64,000 nt of DNA from Novosphingobium cyanobacteriorum (lineage in GTDB: Bacteria > Pseudomonadota > Alphaproteobacteria > Sphingomonadales > Sphingomonadaceae). The stretch is from assembly GCF_029436685.1 (NCBI RefSeq), contig NZ_JAROCY010000007.1, positions 1 through 64,000 on the forward strand, in the 5' to 3' direction. The translations under genes were made by a program, and so were the position numbers. The notes beneath the pieces were generated by a model. The model searched no databases, was not told where the DNA came from, and saw nothing but the letters and a program-made list of their open reading frames with translations. This document shows, in pieces, positions 54,603-64,000 of this stretch (positions are counted from its first letter, which is position 1; every line of letters starts with the position of its first letter).

Positions 54603-56981
54603 ATGCGCCTTGCCCCCGTGCTGCTGGCATCTGCAGCAGTCCTTTTCGCCCAGCCCGCGTTCGCGCAGGAAATGGCCGCTCCCGCAGCCGACGCGCCCGC
54701 TGCTGACGCTTCGGAAATCGTGGTGTTCGGCAATGGCGAGACCCGCCAGGTGCAGGAGCTTTCCAGCGCCGACATCGCCATCCTTGCCGCCGGCTCCAGC
54801 CCGCTGAAGGCGATCGAGAAGCTGCCCAGCGTCAACTTCCAGTCGGCCGACCCGTTCGGCACTTATGAATGGTCGACCCGCATCACCATCCGCGGTTTCA
54901 ACCAGAACCAGCTCGGCTTCACGCTTGACGGCATTCCGCTGGGCGACATGAGCTATGGCAACTACAACGGCCTGCACATCAGCCGCGCCATCATCTCCGA
55001 GAACGTCGGTTCCACGCTGGTCTCGCAGGGTTCGGGCTCGATCGACACGCAATCGACCAACAACCTTGGCGGCACGCTGCAGTTCAGCAGCATGGACCCG
55101 GCATCGATGCTGACCGACGGCCACTATGCGCTGGACGTGAACGGCACCGCCGGTTCCAACAACACCTATCGCGGCTTCGCCCGCTTCGCCATTGGTGACG
55201 CCAATGCCGCACGCCTGATGGTCTCGGGCGTCTATGGAACCACCGACAAGTGGAAGGGCGATGGCAGGCAGCGCCAGTGGGCGGTGAACGCCAAGGGCGT
55301 GGTGCCGATCGGCGATGCACAGCTCGAAGGCTTCTTCAGCCATTCGGACCGCGCCGAGCAGGACTACCAGGACCTCAGCCTCGAGATGATCAACCGTCTC
55401 GGCTATGACTGGGACAACTTCGGTCCTTCAGGCTATGCCACCGCGATCAACGTGGCGGACATCGCCAACAACCGCGACTTCGTGAACAACACCACCGGCC
55501 TTCCCGGCCCGGATGGACTGGGTGACGAGACGTTCCTGCCGCCGAGCAACCCGGCAGCCGGCACCGTCTTCCCCGGCAAGATCGCCTCGGTCAACGATTC
55601 CTACTATGACGCATCGGGTCTGCGTCGCGACAACCTCGCTTCGATCGGCCTGACTGCGCCGATCGGCAGCGCGGTGACCTTCAAGGTCAAGACCTACCTG
55701 CACACCAACCGGGGCCAGGGCACATGGGGTACGCCATTCGTGGGCAGCCCCAATGGCGTGCCGATGGCCGTCCGCACCACCGAATACGACATCAATCGCA
55801 AGGGCGTGTTCGGCAGCCTGAGCGCCGATGTCGCCTTCAACAAGCTGACCATCGGTGCGTGGTATGAAAACAACGACCTGAACCAGGCACGCCGCTTCTA
55901 CGCCTATCAGAGCCGCACCAATGCAGGGCGGGATCACCTGAAGTTCATGAAGAACCCGTTCTTCACGCAGTGGGACATCGACCTGAACACCAAGACCTTC
56001 CAGTACTATGTGGAAGACGAGATCAAGCTGGGCGACGCCACGCTGAACCTCGGCTGGAAGGGCTTCAAGGTTACCAACCATGCCCGCGCCAACGTGGTCG
56101 GCGGCCGCACCCAGGGCGACCTGTCCACCAAGGACTGGTTCCAGCCGCACGTGGGCGTGAACTACAAGTTCATGGGCGGGCTGGAAGCGTTCGCCGGCTT
56201 CACCTCGGTGACGCGCGCCTTTGCTTCGGCCACCACGGCGGGTCCGTTCTCGTCCAGCCAGGCCGGCTTCGACGCGATCAAGCCCTTCCTGAAGCCGGAA
56301 AAGTCCGACACCTATGAGGCGGGCCTGCGCTTCACCACTGGCGGCTTCCAGGGCGTGCTTGGCGGCTACTATGTCGACTTCAAGAACCGCCTGCTGACCA
56401 TCCCGACCTCGATCGGCATCGTCGGTGCGGCCAACGCGTTGCAGAACGTAGGCTCGGTGCGCGCACAGGGCATCGAAGCCAGCGGTGAATACAAGTTCGG
56501 CAACGGCCTCTCGGCCTTCGCCTCGTACAGCTACAACGACAACAAGTATCGCGACAACGTGGTGATCCGCGATGGGGCGGGCAACGTGACCGCCACCTTC
56601 GCCACGGCGGGCAAGACCGTGGTCGACTCGCCCAGGCACCTCGCCCACGGCGAAATCGCCTATGACAGCGACACGCTGTTCGGTCGCGTGGGCGTGAACT
56701 ACATGTCGAAGCGCTTCTTCACCTACACGAACGGCTTGAACAACCCGAACGACGGCCTCGGCTTCGTGCCCGGCCGGGCGCTTGTCGATGCCGCCATCGG
56801 CTATCGCATGGACATCGGCATGCGCGAAAAGGTGGAGCTGCAGGTGAACGCCACCAACCTGTTCGACAAGAAGTACATCGCCACCATCGGCTCGAACGGC
56901 TTCGGCAACGTGGGCGACAACGGGACCTTCCTTGCCGGTGCGCCGCGGCAGGTCTTCGTTACGTTGAAGGCCGGCTTCTGA
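54603..56981 (+). CDS. TonB-dependent outer-membrane receptor
   Basis: A 792-residue receptor. A signal peptide (MRLAPVLLASAAVLFAQPAF) precedes a TonB-box-like EIVVFGNG. The plug domain follows at about residues 45-160 (VNFQSADPFGTYEWSTRITI, RGFNQNQLGFTLDGIPLGDM). The 22-strand barrel ends in Phe (FVTLKAGF). GGGAG lies eight to ten bases before the ATG. Its stop overlaps the next gene start (TGATG), so receptor and phosphodiesterase are made together. The ligand is unknown; the partner suggests a phosphate-ester compound. Confidence 0.93.
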   Translation: MRLAPVLLASAAVLFAQPAFAQEMAAPAADAPAADASEIVVFGNGETRQVQELSSADIAILAAGSSPLKAIEKLPSVNFQSADPFGTYEWSTRITIRGFNQNQLGFTLDGIPLGDMSYGNYNGLHISRAIISENVGSTLVSQGSGSIDTQSTNNLGGTLQFSSMDPASMLTDGHYALDVNGTAGSNNTYRGFARFAIGDANAARLMVSGVYGTTDKWKGDGRQRQWAVNAKGVVPIGDAQLEGFFSHSDRAEQDYQDLSLEMINRLGYDWDNFGPSGYATAINVADIANNRDFVNNTTGLPGPDGLGDETFLPPSNPAAGTVFPGKIASVNDSYYDASGLRRDNLASIGLTAPIGSAVTFKVKTYLHTNRGQGTWGTPFVGSPNGVPMAVRTTEYDINRKGVFGSLSADVAFNKLTIGAWYENNDLNQARRFYAYQSRTNAGRDHLKFMKNPFFTQWDIDLNTKTFQYYVEDEIKLGDATLNLGWKGFKVTNHARANVVGGRTQGDLSTKDWFQPHVGVNYKFMGGLEAFAGFTSVTRAFASATTAGPFSSSQAGFDAIKPFLKPEKSDTYEAGLRFTTGGFQGVLGGYYVDFKNRLLTIPTSIGIVGAANALQNVGSVRAQGIEASGEYKFGNGLSAFASYSYNDNKYRDNVVIRDGAGNVTATFATAGKTVVDSPRHLAHGEIAYDSDTLFGRVGVNYMSKRFFTYTNGLNNPNDGLGFVPGRALVDAAIGYRMDIGMREKVELQVNATNLFDKKYIATIGSNGFGNVGDNGTFLAGAPRQVFVTLKAGF

Positions 56982-58363
56982 TGCGGCACAATGGAGCGAT
57001 GAAATCACTGCTCCTCGGGGCCGCCGCGCTGATTGGCGCGGCGGCCTTCGCCGCACCGGCGCAAGCCAAGTCTGAAACGGGTGGCCCGGTGCTGCTCATT
57101 TCCATCGACGGGCTGCGCCCCGGCGACGTGCTGGAGGCAGAGAAGCGCGGGCTGAAGCTGCCCAACCTCACCCGCTTCGTGAAGGAAGGCGTCAGCGCCA
57201 CCGGGGTGGTCGGCGTGCTGCCCACGCTCACCTATCCCAGCCACACCACGCTGATCACCGGCGTTGCCCCGGCGGCGCACGGCATCGTCAACAACCAGAC
57301 GTTCGATCCCACCCAGATCAACCAGTCAGGCTGGTTCTGGTATGCCGAGGACGAGAAGGCGCGCACCCTGTGGGACGCCGCGCATGACGCCGGGCTGTCC
57401 ACCGGCAACGTCCACTGGCCTGTCAGCGTGGGCGCGCACAACCTGACATGGAACGTGCCGCAGATCTGGCGCACCGGCCATGCCGACGACGCCAAGCTGA
57501 TCCGCGCGCTCGCCACGCCGGGGCTGGTGCAGGCGCTGGAGCACGATTGCGGCGGCCCCTATGCCGACGGGATAGACGAGAGCCTGCCCGGCGACCAGAA
57601 CCGCGCGAAGTTCGCGGTGAAGCTGATCGAGGCGCACAGGCCGGACTTCGTGACCGTGTACCTCGCCGCGCTGGATCACCAGGAACACGCCACCGGGCCC
57701 GGCTCGGCCGAGGCCAACCGCACGCTGGAGGCGATCGACGCGCTGGTGGGCGATATGGTCGCCGCCGAGGCGAAGGCGCATCCCGATGCGCTGGTCAGCG
57801 TGGTCAGCGACCACGGGTTCGCCCCCGTCGATACGGTGGTGAACCTCTACCGCGCGTTCATCGACGCCGGGCTGGTCACGCTGGACGACAAGGGCAGGAT
57901 CAAGGCGTGGGATGCGGTGCCCTGGGCCTCAGGCGGGTCGTTCGCGATCATGCTCGCCCGCCCCGACGACGCCGCGCTGAAGGACAAGGTCGGCGCCCTG
58001 CTGGCCAGGCTGCAGGCCGATCCCGCCGCGCGCTTTGCCGAAGTGATCGGCAAGGACGCCATCGCCAAGGCAGGGGCCAACCCGCAGGCCACGTTCTATG
58101 TGAACCTGAAGCTGGGCGCGGTTGCCGCCCCGTTCATCACCGCCGATACGCCGCTGACCATACCATCGCCCAGCAAGGGGATGCACGGCTATTTCCCCGC
58201 CGCGCCGGAGATGCGCAGCACCTTCCTGGCGATGGGACCGGGCGTGGCCAAGGGGCGGAACCTGGGCGAAATCGACATGCGCGCGATCGCCCCCACGCTG
58301 GCCAGGGCAATGGGCGGCACCCTGCCCGATGCGCAGGTGCAGGCGCTGGATCTGGCGAAGTAG
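56981..58363 (+). CDS. Alkaline phosphatase-superfamily nucleotide pyrophosphatase/phosphodiesterase
   Basis: A 460-residue exported enzyme of the NPP/autotaxin type. A signal peptide (about residues 7-29) precedes metal ligand D43 in SIDGLRPGD. The nucleophile T84 sits in VLPTLTYPSHTTLITG. Further ligands appear in AALDHQEHATGPGS, VSDHGFAPVD and GMHGYFP. Bacterial NPPs split nucleoside phosphodiesters or triphosphates in the periplasm. Coupled translation with the TonB receptor points to uptake of a phosphate-containing solute. An ATG at 56999 would have a poorly spaced ribosome site, so the overlapping start is used. Confidence 0.92.
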   Translation: MRHNGAMKSLLLGAAALIGAAAFAAPAQAKSETGGPVLLISIDGLRPGDVLEAEKRGLKLPNLTRFVKEGVSATGVVGVLPTLTYPSHTTLITGVAPAAHGIVNNQTFDPTQINQSGWFWYAEDEKARTLWDAAHDAGLSTGNVHWPVSVGAHNLTWNVPQIWRTGHADDAKLIRALATPGLVQALEHDCGGPYADGIDESLPGDQNRAKFAVKLIEAHRPDFVTVYLAALDHQEHATGPGSAEANRTLEAIDALVGDMVAAEAKAHPDALVSVVSDHGFAPVDTVVNLYRAFIDAGLVTLDDKGRIKAWDAVPWASGGSFAIMLARPDDAALKDKVGALLARLQADPAARFAEVIGKDAIAKAGANPQATFYVNLKLGAVAAPFITADTPLTIPSPSKGMHGYFPAAPEMRSTFLAMGPGVAKGRNLGEIDMRAIAPTLARAMGGTLPDAQVQALDLAK

Positions 58364-58389
58364 GGATCGAAGGAGAAAGAATCACAACC

Positions 58390-58454
58390 CCGTTCGTGTC
58401 GAGCGAAGTCGAGACACTGCGAACAGGTGTCTCGACTTCGCTCGACACGAACGG
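58390..58454. terminator. Perfect 28-bp palindrome between convergent genes (REP-type, likely bidirectional terminator)
   Basis: Two perfect 28-base arms (58390-58417 and 58427-58454) flank a 9-base loop. The core TGTCGAGCGAAGTCGAGAC is the same unit as the degenerate array at 3535-3706. It lies 26 bases past the phosphodiesterase stop and 17 bases before the argC stop. Confidence 0.85.
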
Positions 58455-58471
58455 ACGTTGAGGGGAAGGAA

Positions 58472-59401
58472 TTAAAGCCGCAGGCCCGCCGTCTCGTCCA
58501 GCCCGCTCATCAGGTTCAGGCTCTGCACAGCAGCGCCGCTGGCGCCCTTGCCCAGGTTGTCGAGCACGGCGACCAGACGCGCCTGTTCGCCATCCTTGCT
58601 GCCCATCACGTGAAGACGCAGCCCGTCCCACGGTTCCATAGACGCGCGCAGCAGCAGTTCGCCCTCGGCCGGCAGGTCCTGCGCCACGGTGATTACCGGC
58701 GATCCTTCATAGAACCGGGTCAGCGCCTCGCGCAGCAGGTCGGGATGCGGCGCGCCGGGGATGATCGACAGCGGCAGCGGCACTTCCACCACCATGCCAC
58801 GATGCGCGTTGATCACCGCCGGGCTGAACAGCGGCGCGATGGCGAGGTGGGCATAGGCCTGCATTTCCGGCACGTGCTTGTGCCCGAAGATCAGCCCGTA
58901 TCCGCGCCAGGCGATGTCGCCATCTTCTTCGAACCGCTGGATCAGCGCCTTGCCCCCGCCCGAATAGCCGGAGACTGCGTTGCACGAATAGGGCCAGGCC
59001 ACCGGCAGCAGGTTGGCCCGCACCAGCGGCGCCAGCAGCGCGATGAACCCGGTGGGATAGCACCCCGGATTGGCCACGCGCTTCGCCTGCGCCACGGCAT
59101 CGCGGCCGATCACTTCGGGCAGGCCATAAGTCCACCCTTCGGCCACGCGGTGCGCGGTGGAGGCGTCGATCACGCGGGTACGGTCGTTGGCGATCATGCC
59201 CACCGCCGCCTTGGCCGCATCATCGGGCAGGCACAGGATCACCACGTCGGCGTCGTTGATCGCCTCGCGCCGCGCCGCATCGTCCTTGCGCCGCGCCTCG
59301 TCCAGCGTGATCAGCGCAAATTCGCTGCGCCCGGCCAGCCGCTCGGCGATTTCCAGCCCGGTGGTGCCCACCGCACCGTCGATGAAGACCGTGGTCGTCA
59401 C
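58472..59401 (-). CDS. argC: N-acetyl-gamma-glutamyl-phosphate reductase
   Basis: A 309-residue NADPH enzyme for the third arginine-synthesis step. VFIDGAVGTTGLEI is the nucleotide fold, and the catalytic C114 is in NPGCYPTG. HKHVPEMQAY carries the conserved His. It is the short type 2 ArgC form. Its ATG overlaps the stop of the SH3 protein gene as ATGA. No other arg gene is beside it. Confidence 0.95.
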   Translation of the reverse strand: MTTTVFIDGAVGTTGLEIAERLAGRSEFALITLDEARRKDDAARREAINDADVVILCLPDDAAKAAVGMIANDRTRVIDASTAHRVAEGWTYGLPEVIGRDAVAQAKRVANPGCYPTGFIALLAPLVRANLLPVAWPYSCNAVSGYSGGGKALIQRFEEDGDIAWRGYGLIFGHKHVPEMQAYAHLAIAPLFSPAVINAHRGMVVEVPLPLSIIPGAPHPDLLREALTRFYEGSPVITVAQDLPAEGELLLRASMEPWDGLRLHVMGSKDGEQARLVAVLDNLGKGASGAAVQSLNLMSGLDETAGLRL

Positions 59402-59817
59402 AGCACGGTCACCGCATCCAGCGGCACATAGCCGACGAAGCCGTCATCACCTTGCTGGCCCCAGGCCCAGCCGCCCGCCATGTCGAGCACGTTGAACGTC
59501 TCGCCCGCCGGCAGCTCGCAGATCGCCTCACCATCGGCGCGGCCCGCCGCGCGCAGCGTGGCCCCGCCGGCGTTGACGGCATGGGGCATCGGCACGGCAT
59601 AGTGCGGCACGAAGACCTTTCCGGCCAGGGCAATATGCGCCAGATCGCCACGCACCGGGCGGTGCAGCGGATCGAGCTTCACCGAAGGCACGGTCAACGC
59701 CAGCTCGCGGCCGGCCAGCGGCTGTTCGATCAGGTCAAGGTCGGTCGCTGCGGTCAAGTCTGTCTGGTCCCCAAGCAGGAAAGCCGCGCGCTTACTGGTA
59801 TTGGCCCCCACGTTCAA
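59398..59817 (-). CDS. SH3-domain protein resembling the N-terminal half of a C40 (NlpC/P60) peptidase
   Basis: A 139-residue protein. The region LDPLHRPVRGDLAHIALAG, then FVPHYAVP and the SH3-like GETFNVLDMAGGWAWGQQGD plus GFVGYVPLDA match the targeting part of sphingomonad NlpC/P60 peptidases. The catalytic Cys/His domain expected after it is absent, and argC follows with an ATGA overlap. The start is a TTG (59817) or a GTG two codons later; a stop in frame just upstream rules out a longer form. No signal peptide was seen. The neighbouring leucyl aminopeptidase precedes C40 genes in related genomes as far as I recall. Confidence 0.7.
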   Translation of the reverse strand: MNVGANTSKRAAFLLGDQTDLTAATDLDLIEQPLAGRELALTVPSVKLDPLHRPVRGDLAHIALAGKVFVPHYAVPMPHAVNAGGATLRAAGRADGEAICELPAGETFNVLDMAGGWAWGQQGDDGFVGYVPLDAVTVL

Positions 59818-59862
59818 GCGATCCCTTGTCCACGCCGATTACCACGCCCATTCCCCTGCCGA

Positions 59863-61245
<1,383 letters not shown>

Positions 61246-61298
61246 CTTGCCATAACCCTGCCGCAGGGAAGCGGCGGTTGCGAGAGGAAATTGGTGCG

Positions 61299-62132
61299 AT
61301 GCCAGCCCTTATGCGTAGTTTTCCTGTGCTGATCGCGGCGGCCGCGCTCGCCGCCTGCTCCGGCAAGTCTCCTGCGCCGGAGCCAACCGGCAGCGCTTCC
61401 GCCCAACCATCCGCACCAGCCGCGCCTGCCGCCCCGCCCGCTTCTGCTGCGGAAGCGCGCAAGGTCAGCGAAGCCAGCAGCCTCTACGAATTCGATTATG
61501 CCTACCCAAGGGAAGCTGCCGCCATACCTGCCCTGAAGGACTGGCTGGACAAGGACCTCGATGCGGCGAAGGCCAGCCTGCTCGCCGATGCGCGCGAAGG
61601 CCGCAAGGAGGCCAAGCAGGGCGGCTTCCCCTACAACGCCTACAGCGCATCGAAGGACTGGCAGGTGGTGACCGACCTGCCCGGCTGGCTCAGCCTCTCC
61701 ACGATCGTCGGCAGCTACACCGGCGGCGCGCATCCCAACTATGTCTTCGACACGGTGCTGTGGGACAAGGCCGCCAATGTCCGCCGCCAGCCGCTGGACC
61801 TGTTCACCTCGAAGGCAGCGTTCAAGGCCGCCATCCTCAAGCCCTTCTGCGCCGGGCTGGACAAGGAACGCATCAAGAAGCGCGGCTCGGTGGATTATGG
61901 CACCGAGTGGGGAGACGACATGAACGACTTCGTCAAATGCGTCGATCCGCTTGAACAGGTCGTCATCCTTGGATCAAAGGGCCGCAAGGGCTTCGACCGC
62001 GTCGGCTTCCTGATCGCACCCTACAACGCCGGCCCTTATGCAGAAGGGGATTACGAGGTGACGGTTCCGGTCACCCCTGCGGTGCTGGCTGCGGTAAAAC
62101 CTGAATTTAGAACCGCATTCGCCGCGCCTTGA
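61299..62132 (+). CDS. DUF3298/DUF4163-type lipoprotein
   Basis: A 277-residue predicted lipoprotein. The lipobox LAAC at about residue 20 is followed by a Pro/Ala/Ser-rich linker to about residue 52. A two-part fold follows with ALKDWLDKDLDAAKASLLAD and the family mark GSYTGGAHPNYVFDTVLWD. The GGAHPN text is shared with PdaC-like and DUF3298 proteins. Bacterial members include peptidoglycan deacetylase accessory proteins, but activity here is unknown. The frame starts at 61278, yet ATG 61299 is preferred. Confidence 0.82.
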   Translation: MPALMRSFPVLIAAAALAACSGKSPAPEPTGSASAQPSAPAAPAAPPASAAEARKVSEASSLYEFDYAYPREAAAIPALKDWLDKDLDAAKASLLADAREGRKEAKQGGFPYNAYSASKDWQVVTDLPGWLSLSTIVGSYTGGAHPNYVFDTVLWDKAANVRRQPLDLFTSKAAFKAAILKPFCAGLDKERIKKRGSVDYGTEWGDDMNDFVKCVDPLEQVVILGSKGRKGFDRVGFLIAPYNAGPYAEGDYEVTVPVTPAVLAAVKPEFRTAFAAP

Positions 62133-62169
62133 TCTCGCAATTCGTTCGCAAAGTCGCTACATCGCTTGC

Positions 62170-62994
62170 ATGACCGATTATGTGATCGCCGACGATACCG
62201 AAGTGCTGCCGCGCGACGGCACCATCAAGCTGCACGGGCCTGCGGGCTTCGAAGGCATGCGCAAGGCCGGGCGGCTGGCTGCGGAAATCCTCGATGCTCT
62301 GGCTCCGCTGGTCGTCCCTGGCGTGCGCACCGACTACCTTGACGACGTGGTGCGGCAGATGACGCTGGATGGCGGCGCGATTCCCGCCACGCTCGGCTAT
62401 CGCGGCTATGCCCATTCGTGCTGCATTTCGATCAATCACGTGGTCTGCCACGGCATCCCTTCGGACAAGACGCTGAAGGACGGGGACATCGTCAACATCG
62501 ACGTGACCCCGCTGCTCGATGGCTGGCACGGCGATTCCAGCCGCATGTACCTGGTCGGCGATGTGCCGCTGAAGGCGCGGCGGCTGGTCGATGTGACGCA
62601 CGAATGCCTGATGATCGGCATCGAGCAGGCCCGCCCCGGCGCGCGGCTGGGTGATATCGGGGCGGCGATCCAGGCCCATGCCGAAAAGCAGCGCTATGGC
62701 GTGGTGCGCGAATTCTGCGGCCACGGCCTTGGCCGGCTGTTCCACGATGCGCCCGAGGTGATCCACGCCGCGCGCGCCGGCACCGGGCCGGAACTGCGCC
62801 CCGGCATGTTCTTCACGATCGAGCCGATGATCAACCTCGGCAAGGCGGCGGTGAAGATCCTTGACGACGGCTGGACGGCGGTGACGCGCGACCGTTCGCT
62901 CTCGGCCCAGTTCGAGCACTCCATCGGCATTACCGAAGATGGTTGCGAGATCTTCACCCTGAGCCCGAAGGGTCTCGACAAGCCGCCATATTGA
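62170..62994 (+). CDS. map: Methionine aminopeptidase, type I
   Basis: A 274-residue M24 enzyme removing the initiator methionine. Ligands are D111 and D122 (NIDVTPLLDGWHGDSSRMY), the His in GHGLGRLFHDAP, Glu in FTIEPMINLG and Glu in QFEHSIGITEDG. Substrate-binding H94 is in VVCHGIPSD. The N-terminal ~20 residues extend beyond E. coli Map. It is followed by a 260-bp regulatory spacer before glnB. Confidence 0.96.
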   Translation: MTDYVIADDTEVLPRDGTIKLHGPAGFEGMRKAGRLAAEILDALAPLVVPGVRTDYLDDVVRQMTLDGGAIPATLGYRGYAHSCCISINHVVCHGIPSDKTLKDGDIVNIDVTPLLDGWHGDSSRMYLVGDVPLKARRLVDVTHECLMIGIEQARPGARLGDIGAAIQAHAEKQRYGVVREFCGHGLGRLFHDAPEVIHAARAGTGPELRPGMFFTIEPMINLGKAAVKILDDGWTAVTRDRSLSAQFEHSIGITEDGCEIFTLSPKGLDKPPY

Positions 62995-63024
62995 CGGGTT
63001 GCCTGCCTAAAAATCAGGCAGCCT

Positions 63025-63041
63025 TGCGCAAAATTTGTGCA
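63025..63041. promoter_or_regulatory. NtrC-like dyad upstream of glnB (site 1)
   Basis: TGCGCAAAATTTGTGCA is a near-perfect dyad close to the NtrC consensus TGCACYNNNNNGGTGCA. Its centre lies 31 bp from that of site 2, about three helical turns. Confidence 0.5.
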
Positions 63042-63053
63042 TTATTCGTTCGT

Positions 63054-63074
63054 CATTGCGCAACATGCGCAATG
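63054..63074. promoter_or_regulatory. NtrC-like dyad upstream of glnB (site 2)
   Basis: Perfect 9-bp arms CATTGCGCA and TGCGCAATG flank ACA, making a 21-bp palindrome of NtrC-like form. It lies about 95-115 bp upstream of the sigma-54-like element at 63168. Confidence 0.55.
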
Positions 63075-63167
63075 CAGGGCGCGTGAAATCGATTCTCTTC
63101 TTGCCGCGCCCGCGCATTTCCCGCTTTCGCGAAGGCGGGCGATGGCCTAGTGCATTGCAGCAGAGCG

Positions 63168-63182
63168 TGGCACGATTCTTGG
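63168..63182 (+). promoter_or_regulatory. Sigma-54-like promoter for glnB-glnA
   Basis: TGGCACGATTCTTGG matches the -24/-12 pattern TGGCAC-N5-TTGC except for the final C, which is G. It lies 73 bases before the glnB start codon. Confidence 0.5.
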
Positions 63183-63200
63183 ATAAGATGGTGGCACTAG

Positions 63201-63593
<393 letters not shown>

Positions 63594-63733
63594 ACTTGAC
63601 GCCGCCGCGTTCCGATGGGCGCGGCGCGGCAATCGGAGGGGGTGGCCTCGGGACGGGCGGCCTCCAATCACATCCACCCCTGTAATGCCCCGCCGGCGGA
63701 TGGTCGACGCGGGGTCAAGAAGAAGGACCAGCG

Positions 63734-64000
63734 ATGGCAAGTGCAAAGGACATTCTCGCCCGTATCAAGGACGAGGAAATCGAATGGGTCGACCTGCGCT
63801 TCACCGATCCCAAGGGCAAGTGGCAGCACCTGACCATGGTCGCCTCGGTGCTCGGCGAAGACGAGCTGGAAGATGGCCTGATGTTCGACGGTTCGTCGAT
63901 CGAAGGCTGGAAGGCGATCAACGAGTCCGACATGATCCTGAAGCCCGATCTCGACTCGGTCTTCGTCGATCCGTTCTCGGCCACGCCGATGCTGATCATC
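63734..64000 (+). CDS. glnA: Glutamine synthetase, N-terminal part (3' end outside window)
   Basis: The first 89 residues are visible. Typical GS-I text is DLRFTDPKGKWQHLTM and then LMFDGSSIEGWKAINESDM, which contains the start of the catalytic domain. AAGGA lies eight bases before the ATG. The adenylylated Tyr and catalytic Glu residues are off the right edge. Together with glnB it forms the conserved PII/GS unit. Confidence 0.96.
   Translation, partial: MASAKDILARIKDEEIEWVDLRFTDPKGKWQHLTMVASVLGEDELEDGLMFDGSSIEGWKAINESDMILKPDLDSVFVDPFSATPMLII

Overview
The window is one continuous, GC-rich bacterial chromosome segment. It looks like an alphaproteobacterium of the order Sphingomonadales, perhaps Novosphingobium or a relative. 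That placement is inference. It rests on the gene order, the meso-DAP type Mur ligases, a TonB-dependent receptor, the FtsZ tail, and several families of REP-like intergenic palindromes of the kind known from sphingomonads. No prophage, insertion sequence or CRISPR array was found.

Layout. (1) 1-8347: a type I secretion locus (end of the ABC exporter, HlyD-type adaptor, TolC-type channel) convergent with its probable cargo, a 1500-residue VCBS/RTX repeat protein. (2) 8950-18600: accessory region. It holds an orphan KdpD/KdpE-like two-component pair whose sensor lacks the usual cytosolic N-terminal domains, a repeat-bounded cassette with an LprI-like secreted protein and a small lipoprotein, the Kup potassium transporter, an orphan ModA-like binding protein, a second small RTX protein with the same C-terminal ending as the large one, a DNA-binding-like protein whose frame has absorbed REP-type repeats, and a small gene behind a perfect FNR-type box. 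(3) 18717-26587: mostly leftward housekeeping genes: hexapeptide acyltransferase, SDR protein, proB, obgE, tRNA-Ala(CGC), a lipoprotein, a Bax-inhibitor-1 family protein, proC and a YbjN protein. (4) 26793-29090: a TPR/SPOR protein. (5) 29188-48219: a complete division and cell-wall (dcw) cluster on the minus strand, in transcription order mraZ, rsmH, ftsL, ftsI, murE, murF, mraY, murD, ftsW, murG, murC, murB, ddl, ftsQ, ftsA, ftsZ. Most stop and start codons overlap (ATGA, GTGA or TGATG). The only sizeable breaks are a REP pair between murG and murC and the spacer before ftsZ. (6) 48542-53947: a GldG-like membrane protein with a small partner, cysteine synthase, ccmA/ccmB, phhB, an SDR and an AlkA-type glycosylase. 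(7) 54074-64000: ferredoxin, a TonB receptor coupled to a nucleotide pyrophosphatase/phosphodiesterase, argC, an SH3-only protein, a leucyl aminopeptidase, a DUF3298-like lipoprotein, map, glnB and the start of glnA.

How parts work together. The dcw cluster makes lipid II and the divisome, and the SPOR protein beside ftsZ probably acts at the septum. The secretion locus probably exports both RTX proteins. glnB and glnA form a nitrogen-control unit behind NtrC-like dyads and a sigma-54-like element. The most interesting non-gene signals are four CGGGN motifs at an exact 10-bp period upstream of mraZ, the FNR box at 18201, and several REP-like repeat families that have entered coding frames and bracket genes.
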